6,779 nucleotides of DNA from Bacteroidales bacterium (GTDB lineage Bacteria > Bacteroidota > Bacteroidia > Bacteroidales > UBA3663): positions 1 to 6,779 of the forward strand of contig JAGBQS010000182.1 in NCBI GenBank assembly GCA_017632695.1, written 5' to 3'. A program made the position numbers and the translations under genes. The notes beneath the pieces were generated by a model. It did no database searches. It saw only the letters and a program-made list of their open reading frames with translations, and had not been told where the DNA came from. Every line of letters starts with the position of its first letter. The stretch's first letter is position 1. Of the stretch, positions 1-5,177 are shown piece after piece.

Positions 1-1126
1 AGCCCATGGTGCCGAATCCGCCCACTTCGCGGGCTCCTTCTTTCGTAAACACCAGTTTGAACTGACGCACATAGTTATAAAGCATATTCCAACCATTCTG
101 GAAACCGACCGGAATAGCCTCCCAAAAAGTATATTCGATATGAGTCAGACATTCCGGCCCAATGAGGTTCTTCGTTGCGATTCCTAAAGGTGTCTGTTTG
201 TTTTCAAGGAAAACTCTGGCCGCAAGAAGATCTGAAGTTCCGCGGTAGAAAGAGACACAGACCGTATCGCCGATATGCGCAGCCAACTGTTCGCGAACCA
301 GATAGTCATAAGGCGTAGGAACATCTCCGATGGCCACAATACTATCGCCAACCTCCATTCCGGCAGCCCCCGCAGCACTGTTATCGAGCAGTTGAGCGAT
401 AACCATCGGCATACGGAAACGGAAGAAATCGGCCAGATCCGTCTTGTTGGTCAGGAAATGCGTACCTAATGTATCGGGCAAGGCGAACGTAACTTGCCTT
501 CCGTCCCGTTCCACGGTAACATCGTTACCTAAAAGCAGATCTGTGGCGATGGTATTGAAATCGTGCACTTCCTTGCCATCGACAGCAACAATGATATCTC
601 CGTCATGAAAGCCGATACTTTTAGCCAGCTCGCTGTATGCAACGCCATAAGGCACGTTCTGAGGTTCCAATATATCCTTGCCGTAATGCCAGCTCATACC
701 GATATAAATCAGTATAGCCAACAGGATATTGTTCAGTACACCGCCTACCAAAATCATAAACTGTGCGAACTTCCCTTTCTTGACAACGGCATCGGCACGA
801 TCAAATTCGGCATGCGAGGAATCGTGTGTCTCATCGACCATTCCCACGATGGCGCAATAACCGCCCAACGGTACCCAGCCGATACCATATTCGGTATCGC
901 TCGGATTAACCAAAGAGGGGAAATGTATCACATCGAACAGGTGAAGCCCTTTTTTGTTCCAACGCAACAAGGCAAAATGATATGCATCGAAGAACAGATA
1001 GAATTTCTCGACACCGACTTTGAAAATACGGGCCCACATGAAATGGCCCAACTCGTGTATAAACACCAGAATTGACAGGCTCACCAGCAACTCCAGTGTC
1101 TTAAACCAGAATTCAGAAGAAAACAT
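1..1126 (-). CDS. rseP: RseP-type site-2 (RIP) zinc metalloprotease, C-terminus outside the window
   Basis: An open frame of 375 codons runs from the ATG at 1126 to the left edge with no stop. The product is an intramembrane zinc protease; family members cut anti-sigma factors or leftover signal peptides inside the inner membrane. Residues 11-30 form a first membrane segment carrying HELGH (24-28), the HExxH zinc site. A second hydrophobic segment covers about 119-142 and contains GGVLNN. Two PDZ-like domains follow, around 158-215 (GFHDGDIIVAVDGKEV) and 240-305 (GMEVGDSIVAIGDVP). The frame ends at VGGFGTMG, just before the expected third membrane segment, so the conserved LDG motif lies outside. 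Bacteroidetes homologues are about 450 residues, so roughly 70-80 are missing. The ATG puts the first membrane helix right at the N-terminus, as is usual. It starts 27 nt after the dxr stop and is probably co-transcribed. No Shine-Dalgarno sequence is visible. The true substrate is unknown. Confidence 0.93.
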   Translation of the reverse strand, partial: MFSSEFWFKTLELLVSLSILVFIHELGHFMWARIFKVGVEKFYLFFDAYHFALLRWNKKGLHLFDVIHFPSLVNPSDTEYGIGWVPLGGYCAIVGMVDETHDSSHAEFDRADAVVKKGKFAQFMILVGGVLNNILLAILIYIGMSWHYGKDILEPQNVPYGVAYSELAKSIGFHDGDIIVAVDGKEVHDFNTIATDLLLGNDVTVERDGRQVTFALPDTLGTHFLTNKTDLADFFRFRMPMVIAQLLDNSAAGAAGMEVGDSIVAIGDVPTPYDYLVREQLAAHIGDTVCVSFYRGTSDLLAARVFLENKQTPLGIATKNLIGPECLTHIEYTFWEAIPVGFQNGWNMLYNYVRQFKLVFTKEGAREVGGFGTMG

Positions 1127-1153
1127 TAATTCGTAATATGTGTAAAAAAATAA

Positions 1154-2305
1154 TTATGAAAGACCCAGAATCTCGCGAGCCTTGACACGGGCTGCCGCAT
1201 CGATGGCGAAATAATCCTCGAGCGAGGGGTTGGATACAAACGGCATAGCCTGCATTGTTTGGGCATTTACTTCTGCCATCTGCAGGAACTTACACTGCCC
1301 CCGACGGAATGCTTCGTTGGTCACTTCGTTCGCAGCATTCAACACACAGGTACGGTCGCCGCCCTCGGCCAACGCATCGAAAGCCAGCTGCAAGTTCGGG
1401 AATCGCTGCAAATCGGGAGCCTCAAACGTCAGATTGGCATAATCGGACATGCGGAGTTTACCATTGATATGACTCGGCATACGGTTAGGATAACTCAAGG
1501 CGTAAGCTATCGGCACTTTCATATCGGGCACACCCAGCTGTGCCTTGATGGCACCGTCAGGGAACTGCACCATACTATGGACTATACTCTGCGGATGGAC
1601 GGAAACTTCAATCCTGTCGACCGTCATATTGAAAAGCCAGCGGGCTTCAATCACTTCAAAACCTTTGTTCATCATCGAAGCCGAATCGATGGTAATCTTG
1701 GCACCCATGTCCCAATTAGGATGCTTCAAAGCCTGTGCTGCCGTAACATCGTGCATTTGCGCCATTGTGAATGTCCGGAACGGGCCGCCCGATGCCGTGA
1801 TAATCAGTTTCTCGGGTTCTCCCTCGCCTTGCAGACACTGGAAGATGGCTGAATGCTCGGAATCCACCGGCAGAATCGGCACCTGATATTCTTTACAAAG
1901 ATCCATAATCAGTTTGCCTGCAACCACCAACGTTTCCTTATTGGCCAATGCCAGCACCTTATGCGCCTTGATGGCAGCTACCGTCGGACGTAACCCGGCA
2001 AAACCGACCATAGCCGTAACAACCATGTCAATAGGTTCGGCCTGAACCACCTGACACAAACTGTCGGCTCCGGTCCATACCTTAATAGGGAGGTCTGCCA
2101 ATGCTTCCTTCACCTTAGGATAACAGGTTTCATCGGCAATAACTACTACCTCAGGACGGAACTTACGGGCTTGTTCTATAAGCAAATCCGCGCTTCTGTT
2201 GGCTGTAATGGCATATACTTCGAATAAGTCGGGATGCTCTTCGACCACTTCAAGTGTCTGTTTTCCAATGCTTCCCGTACTTCCTAAAATTGCTAACGTT
2301 CTCAT
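1154..2305 (-). CDS. dxr: 1-deoxy-D-xylulose 5-phosphate reductoisomerase (DXP reductoisomerase)
   Basis: This cytoplasmic enzyme rearranges and reduces 1-deoxy-D-xylulose 5-phosphate to 2-C-methyl-D-erythritol 4-phosphate using NADPH and a divalent metal. It catalyses the first committed step of the MEP isoprenoid pathway. The 383-residue protein is complete and of usual family length. The NADPH-binding loop GSTGSIG is at residues 8-14 and LANKETLVVAG at 120-130. The metal ligands are D148 and E150 in PVDSEHSA, plus E220 in KGFEVIEARW. The substrate-binding residues are S172 (ASGGPF), H195 (HPNWDMG), and S208, N213 and K214 (IDSASMMNKG). VHPQSIVHSMVQFPDG (236-251) and LNAANEV (322-328) are also typical. 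No key residue is missing. It lies 13 nt after the M23-domain gene and 27 nt before rseP, as the middle gene of an operon. The start ATG places the Rossmann strand MRTLAILGSTG at the very N-terminus, so it is secure. Confidence 0.98.
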   Translation of the reverse strand: MRTLAILGSTGSIGKQTLEVVEEHPDLFEVYAITANRSADLLIEQARKFRPEVVVIADETCYPKVKEALADLPIKVWTGADSLCQVVQAEPIDMVVTAMVGFAGLRPTVAAIKAHKVLALANKETLVVAGKLIMDLCKEYQVPILPVDSEHSAIFQCLQGEGEPEKLIITASGGPFRTFTMAQMHDVTAAQALKHPNWDMGAKITIDSASMMNKGFEVIEARWLFNMTVDRIEVSVHPQSIVHSMVQFPDGAIKAQLGVPDMKVPIAYALSYPNRMPSHINGKLRMSDYANLTFEAPDLQRFPNLQLAFDALAEGGDRTCVLNAANEVTNEAFRRGQCKFLQMAEVNAQTMQAMPFVSNPSLEDYFAIDAAARVKAREILGLS

Positions 2306-2318
2306 TTCGTTTTTCTTT

Positions 2319-3131
2319 TTATTCCAATGACATCAAGGCTACCGGATCGACGGTTTTTCCACGATGCCAAAGCTGTATTCCGACCCATTCCGTTCCATGA
2401 CCGACAACCTGACCGGCTTTCAGACTCTGGCCGACATCAACCATAACGGTCGACAAATGGGTGAAAATTGTAATATATTCGTTATTATGTTGTAAAACCA
2501 ACTGGAACCCCTGACCGATCAGGAAATTGACTGCCACTACGGTTCCTTCCTGCGGTGCCAGAACAGGTTCTTTGGCCGAAACCTCAATAACAGTCGTTCC
2601 CGCTTCTGTGGCATTATCTTCTGTCGGTTCTGCAATCTTGCCTTTCAGTGGTTTCAGGAAACTGACTCCCTGATAACCTTCATTGGCATACAAAGCGTTC
2701 AATCCGAAGCGCTCCTGTTCTTCATAACGCGCTACAAATGCCTGTTCCCGTTCCGAAGCGGGAAGCAACGTATCGTTCATGATTGCCACACTGCTGTCAA
2801 ACCGACGGATACTGTCCGGTTCGGCACTTCCCCTCAAAATGGCGGTCATATTCTCCAGATATGCCGAACGGAGATCGTTTTCACGCTCCAGACTGTCAAT
2901 ACGCATCGCACTTTCCATTAAAAGCGCCCGTTTATTCACATCCAGATAACCAGGGAGGTAGTTCCGAAGCGGAGTATTGAAGACCAATATGATAAGCAGG
3001 ACTGCAGCAACCATTCCCGACAGAAAAAAGAAAGCATTATGCCTCCGGTTCATCCGTCGCGATTTGAGTCTGTCAAGCACCGACTCTTCAGTCGGAATGG
3101 TTTCCTGATGATTATCTTGTTCTTTTGCCAT
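2319..3131 (-). CDS. Membrane-anchored M23/LytM-domain protein with degenerate active site
   Basis: The 270-residue protein has a charged cytoplasmic N-terminus (1-32, ending in a run of Arg and Lys). A single membrane helix at about 33-51 leaves the rest in the periplasm. Next is a helical, possibly coiled-coil stretch at about 65-100, a linker, and a C-terminal M23/LytM-like fold (about 155-270). The fold is recognised by LAPQEGTVVAV (191-201), GQGFQLVLQHNNEYITIFTH (206-225) and the terminal GKTVDPVALM (258-267). The catalytic residues are not all present. The first-ligand motif HxGxD has no counterpart before LAPQEGTV. The HLHFE motif aligns with WVGIQ (249-253), so both His are gone. Only H225 of the HLS motif remains. 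It is therefore more likely a binding or activating factor for another wall enzyme, as with EnvC-type LytM proteins, than a hydrolase; this is inference. It is the first gene of the operon with dxr and rseP. A TAATTTTG box lies 20 nt before the ATG. Confidence 0.85.
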   Translation of the reverse strand: MAKEQDNHQETIPTEESVLDRLKSRRMNRRHNAFFFLSGMVAAVLLIILVFNTPLRNYLPGYLDVNKRALLMESAMRIDSLERENDLRSAYLENMTAILRGSAEPDSIRRFDSSVAIMNDTLLPASEREQAFVARYEEQERFGLNALYANEGYQGVSFLKPLKGKIAEPTEDNATEAGTTVIEVSAKEPVLAPQEGTVVAVNFLIGQGFQLVLQHNNEYITIFTHLSTVMVDVGQSLKAGQVVGHGTEWVGIQLWHRGKTVDPVALMSLE

Positions 3132-3150
3132 TACTTTAAAATATGTGTCG

Positions 3151-3158
3151 CAAAATTA
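3151..3158 (-). promoter_or_regulatory. Probable -7 box (TAATTTTG) of the M23-dxr-rseP operon
   Basis: Read on the minus strand, TAATTTTG matches the Bacteroidetes vegetative -7 consensus TAnnTTTG exactly. It ends 19 nt before the ATG at 3131, giving a very short leader. The expected -33 TTTG about 20 nt upstream is poor (the sequence around 3179-3184 reads ATGTCA), so the call rests mainly on the -7 match and its position. Confidence 0.55.
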
Positions 3159-3228
3159 CGTTTTTTTTTCGACATAACTGACATTTTAAGCATTTTTCTA
3201 CTTTTTCAATATACTTTTTACGTTTTTG

Positions 3229-3260
3229 TTTGCAAAACAAGCTATATTTTCCTAACTTTG
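3229..3260 (+). promoter_or_regulatory. Bacteroidetes-type promoter (TTTG - 20 nt - TAACTTTG) of the cytidylyltransferase gene
   Basis: TTTG at 3229-3232 and TAACTTTG at 3253-3260 are separated by 20 nt, matching the Bacteroidetes consensus of TTTG, 19-21 nt, TAnnTTTG. Transcription should begin a few bases after 3260, leaving a leader of roughly 15-20 nt before the ATG at 3284. This also argues against the upstream in-frame ATG at 3230, which lies inside the promoter. Confidence 0.75.
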
Positions 3261-3283
3261 CAACGACTTTTACTACATCAGCT

Positions 3284-3976
3284 ATGAACATCGCAGTACT
3301 TTTAGCAGGAGGTAGTGGCAAACGCATGGGAGGTCCGGAGCCGAAACAGTTCATCAAGGTGGCAGGAAATCCCATATTGGAACACAGCATCCGTGCCTTT
3401 AGTGCCAACCCCGGGATTGACGAAATTGTTATAGTCTGCCATGCAGATTATCTGGATCTGGCATCCGGCATCGCCAAGCCCTATCCCAAGGTAAAACATG
3501 TAGTTCCGGGTGGAAAAGAACGCTACGATTCAAGTTTGGCAGCTATTCGGCTTTACTGCGACCACCCGCAGGACAACATTCTGATTCACGATGCCGTTCG
3601 ATGTCTGGTTTCACAACGAATCATTACAGACTGCCTGAATGCTCTGCAAAAATTCGAGGCTGTTGATGTGGCAGTTCCCTGCACAGATACAATATGCGAA
3701 GTAAACAGCGACGGACATATTGTACGGATTCCGGCCCGTTCTTCCCTAAGGAATGTACAGACACCACAAGGATTCAGGCTGAACACTATCGCCAAAGCTT
3801 ATGAACTGGGACTCAAGGATCCGGAATTCATAACTACCGATGATGCCGGAGTCGTTCACCGCTATCTGCCCGACACTCCGATATATGTAGTAAACGGCGA
3901 GTCCACAAACATCAAAATCACCTTTCCCGAAGATTTGATACTGGCAGAAAAGATTCTTAAATCAGATAATAAATAA
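3284..3976 (+). CDS. IspD/TarI-family cytidylyltransferase (2-C-methyl-D-erythritol 4-phosphate cytidylyltransferase-like)
   Basis: The 230-residue protein, of usual family length, is a cytosolic nucleotidyltransferase that transfers CMP from CTP to a sugar-alcohol phosphate. The N-terminal nucleotide loop is LLAGGSGKRMGG (6-17), with R14 and then K21 in PKQF. Others are GGKERYDSS (76-84), HDAVR (102-106, with D103 and R106), RSSLRNVQTPQGF (152-164), TTDDA (184-188) and NIKIT (209-213, with K211). IspD makes CDP-methylerythritol in the MEP pathway, while TarI makes CDP-ribitol for surface polymers. LAGGSGKRMG and HDAVR look TarI-like, while GGKERYDS looks IspD-like. The usual Pro after HDAAR or HDAVR is Cys here (C107). 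The nearby dxr supports IspD, but I cannot fix the substrate, so no symbol is given. The start at 3284 is preferred over the in-frame ATG at 3230 because the promoter lies between them and MNIAVLLAGG begins directly with the first strand. Confidence 0.88.
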   Translation: MNIAVLLAGGSGKRMGGPEPKQFIKVAGNPILEHSIRAFSANPGIDEIVIVCHADYLDLASGIAKPYPKVKHVVPGGKERYDSSLAAIRLYCDHPQDNILIHDAVRCLVSQRIITDCLNALQKFEAVDVAVPCTDTICEVNSDGHIVRIPARSSLRNVQTPQGFRLNTIAKAYELGLKDPEFITTDDAGVVHRYLPDTPIYVVNGESTNIKITFPEDLILAEKILKSDNK

Positions 3977-4002
3977 GACAGAAAGAAAGGCGATTTAACT
4001 TC

Positions 4003-4010
4003 TTACTTTG
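4003..4010 (+). promoter_or_regulatory. Possible -7 box (TTACTTTG) of the DUF4923-like gene
   Basis: TTACTTTG differs from TAnnTTTG only at the second base. It lies 24 nt before the ATG at 4035, much as the other -7 box lies 23 nt before 3284. No good -33 TTTG is visible at the right distance, so transcription may instead continue from the upstream cytidylyltransferase gene, whose stop is only 58 nt before this ATG. Confidence 0.35.
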
Positions 4011-4034
4011 AAACATCTTTTAAACCCTATAATT

Positions 4035-4769
4035 ATGAAAAAGATTTTTGTTGCAGGCTTAGCCCTGTCGTTCATGTTTGCTCAAAGTGCCGACGCACAG
4101 GGCATCCTCTCTTCGTTGCTTTCGGGTGCTACCGGAAACGCATCCAGTTCTTCGTCCACCAATACAACTGCAGGCACTACAGCTCAGGACGTTTTAGGAA
4201 ATGTGATCAACAATGTTGTCAGCAGCACTACCGGATCTTCTACTGCAGGTTCTGCAACAGGCAGCATCATCACAAACCTGATTGCATCTGTTACCGGCGA
4301 CATTACCACAACTGCCAGCAGTGTTGTCGGAACCTGGAGTTACAGTGAACCAAGTGTACAGTTTGAAAGCGAAAACTATCTGACCCAGGCTGGCGGAGCC
4401 GTTATCGCCGATAAAGTAAAGACCAAACTCACCTCCATCTACAAATTGGTAGGCATCAAGGAAGGAAAACTGAAATTTGTGTTCGACAAAGACGGCAATG
4501 TAACTTACTCCGTAGGCAGCCTCAGCCGACAGGGCACGTATGTTTTCAACAGCAGCGACAAGACCATCACCATCACAACATCAACCGGAGCATCAATCAA
4601 GAGCTACGTAACAGTGACCGGGTCAACCATGTATCTGACATTTGATGGAACCAAACTGCTTACCCTTATGAAGACATTAGGAAGCAAATTCAATTCTTTG
4701 AGCACTATCACATCCATCGCTAACAGCTACGAAGGTATGAAGGTAGGCTTCCAGTTCACAAAGCAATAA
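4035..4769 (+). CDS. Secreted DUF4923-family (lipocalin-like) protein
   Basis: The 244-residue protein begins with a clear Sec signal peptide (MKKIFVAGLALSFMFAQSADA, 1-21), with likely cleavage after ADA before QG. No lipobox Cys is present, so it is predicted to be soluble in the periplasm or exported. Residues 24-98 are low-complexity, rich in Ser, Thr, Gly and Ala. The conserved domain runs from about 99 to 242: VVGTWSYSEPSVQFESENYL (97-116), an AGG motif, then alternating beta-strand stretches such as KLKFVFDKDGNVTYSVG (145-161) and KTITITTSTG (176-185). This GTW-start, beta-rich pattern fits the DUF4923 family of Bacteroidetes, from memory of the family. The function is unknown. An in-frame TTG at 4008 would add nine residues, but the ATG at 4035 puts the signal peptide at the N-terminus. 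Its 3' end is followed by a hairpin terminator. Confidence 0.85.
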   Translation: MKKIFVAGLALSFMFAQSADAQGILSSLLSGATGNASSSSSTNTTAGTTAQDVLGNVINNVVSSTTGSSTAGSATGSIITNLIASVTGDITTTASSVVGTWSYSEPSVQFESENYLTQAGGAVIADKVKTKLTSIYKLVGIKEGKLKFVFDKDGNVTYSVGSLSRQGTYVFNSSDKTITITTSTGASIKSYVTVTGSTMYLTFDGTKLLTLMKTLGSKFNSLSTITSIANSYEGMKVGFQFTKQ

Positions 4770-4790
4770 TTGCAATTATACGGATTAATC

Positions 4791-4825
4791 AAGGCCAGAC
4801 GAAATTCGTCTGGCCTTATTATTTT
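4791..4825 (+). terminator. Intrinsic terminator of the DUF4923-like gene
   Basis: A perfect 12-bp stem (AAGGCCAGACGA, 4791-4802, pairing with 4806-4817) with a three-base loop lies 21 nt after the stop codon. It is followed by the T-rich ATTATTTT on the plus strand. Downstream sequence on the minus strand is not T-rich, so it should act mainly on plus-strand transcripts. Confidence 0.85.
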
Positions 4826-4853
4826 GCAAAAAGCTCCAGAAGCACAGAGATAC

Positions 4854-4984
4854 AGTTAGGAGGAAGAGAGTAAAGGGGAAAGAGTATAGTATAAAGGGTA
4901 ATGAGTAAAGAGTAAAGAGTAAAGAAGAATGTATAATGAATAAAGTATAATAAGTAAAAGGGTATAAGAGTTTAGGTTGGTTAA
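4854..4984. repeat. Degenerate AGTAAAG repeat tract with no C on the plus strand
   Basis: From 4854 to 4984 the plus strand contains no C at all over 131 nt and is dominated by A and G. Three perfect tandem copies of AGTAAAG stand at 4904-4924. Another copy is at 4869-4875, a variant AGTAAAAG is at 4953-4960, and there are looser forms such as AGTATA, AATGAATAAAG and GGTATAAGAG. Similar CTTTACTC-like degenerate intergenic repeats are known to me from Bacteroidales genomes. No function is evident. Confidence 0.75.
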
Positions 4985-5005
4985 CAAGCCGGAAGCAAAG
5001 AAACA

Positions 5006-5047
5006 CATTGAAGCCTGAGGAAAAACCTCAGGCTTCAATGCTTTTTT
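5006..5047. terminator. Strong hairpin terminator, probably bidirectional, downstream of tRNA-Pro
   Basis: A perfect 15-bp stem (CATTGAAGCCTGAGG, 5006-5020, pairing with 5026-5040) encloses a five-base loop. On the plus strand it is followed by CTTTTTT, the better terminator. On the minus strand it is followed by TGTTTCTTT (5005-4997) and comes about 20 nt after the tRNA, so it very probably ends the rpsB-tsf-tRNA transcript as well. Confidence 0.85.
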
Positions 5048-5061
5048 CTCGACCTAATAGG

Positions 5062-5134
5062 TCGGGGTGACCCGACTCGAACGGGCGGCCTCTACGTCCC
5101 GAACGTAGCGCGCTACCAACTGCGCCACACCCCG
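5062..5134 (-). tRNA. tRNA-Pro (anticodon CGG)
   Basis: A 73-nt cloverleaf can be drawn in full. The acceptor stem CGGGGTG (5134-5128) pairs with CACCCCG (5069-5063). The D-arm is GCGC-AGTTGGTA-GCGC. The anticodon stem is CTACG/CGTAG with loop TTCGGGA (5103-5097), so the anticodon is CGG (5101-5099) and reads CCG. A five-base variable loop is followed by the T-arm GCCCG-TTCGAGT-CGGGT. The discriminator is A (5062). The 3' CCA is not encoded: the next bases are CCT. It starts 43 nt after the tsf stop on the same strand, and with no visible promoter in between it may be processed out of the tsf transcript. Confidence 0.96.
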
Positions 5135-5137
5135 TGG

Positions 5138-5167
5138 AAGAGATTGCAGAGATTTCCGCAATCTCTT
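5138..5167 (-). other. Inverted repeat between tsf and tRNA-Pro
   Basis: AAGAGATTGC (5138-5147) and GCAATCTCTT (5158-5167) form a perfect 10-bp stem with a ten-base loop. The loop itself contains a second AGAGATT copy (5148-5154). In the minus-strand RNA, AGAGATT (5166-5160) could pair with either of two AATCTCT segments, giving two exclusive hairpins. There is no T run after it, so it is more likely a processing or stability element than a terminator. Confidence 0.5.
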
Positions 5168-5177
5168 TATATCAGGA

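Larger units (their letters stand above)
3132..3283. promoter_or_regulatory. Divergent promoter region between the M23-dxr-rseP operon and the cytidylyltransferase gene
   Basis: This 152-bp AT-rich spacer must contain the promoters of two divergent units. It includes long T runs (for example nine T at about 3161-3169) and one recognisable Bacteroidetes -7 box on each strand, annotated separately. No clear operator palindrome is visible. Confidence 0.7.
4770..5061. other. Convergent intergenic region with two hairpins and a C-free repeat tract
   Basis: This 292-bp stretch between the DUF4923-like gene (+) and tRNA-Pro (-) has no convincing gene. It holds two perfect hairpins (4791-4817 and 5006-5040) flanking a purine-rich repeat tract (4854-4984). 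Open frames of 60-73 codons on the minus strand here encode only Leu/Phe/Tyr/Ser runs, produced by the biased base composition. Confidence 0.8.

Noticed and set aside
563..1075. 170-codon open frame on the plus strand
   Set aside because: It lies entirely antisense to the RseP frame, which carries HELGH, two PDZ domains and membrane segments; the antisense translation has no recognisable features.
1..1126. Possible pseudogene, because no complete frame ends inside the window
   Set aside because: The minus-strand frame stays open for 375 codons with intact motifs up to the window edge, so it is simply cut off by the window.
1259..1852. 197-codon open frame on the plus strand
   Set aside because: It is antisense to the fully conserved dxr gene and is a by-product of its codon composition.
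3136..3408. 90-codon minus-strand frame upstream of the M23-domain gene
   Set aside because: It overlaps the divergent promoters and the start of the cytidylyltransferase gene antisense, with no family motifs.
4820..4826. TATTTTG as a possible plus-strand promoter -7 box for a small RNA
   Set aside because: It is one base short of TAnnTTTG, is part of the terminator T run, and has no matching -33 element.
4904..4924. Tandem AGTAAAG units as a possible CRISPR or iteron array
   Set aside because: The units are 7 bp with no spacers between perfect copies, and there are no cas or replication genes nearby.
4785..5038. Hydrophobic 60-73 residue open frames on the minus strand, looking like a small membrane protein
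   Set aside because: The Leu/Phe/Tyr/Ser composition follows directly from the C-free repeat tract and the frames run through both terminator hairpins.
5051..5063. GACCTA-A-TAGGTC inverted repeat at the tRNA 3' end as an integration attachment site
   Set aside because: There is no integrase, no second copy of the tRNA end, and no foreign DNA next to it; it is more likely a short trailer hairpin.
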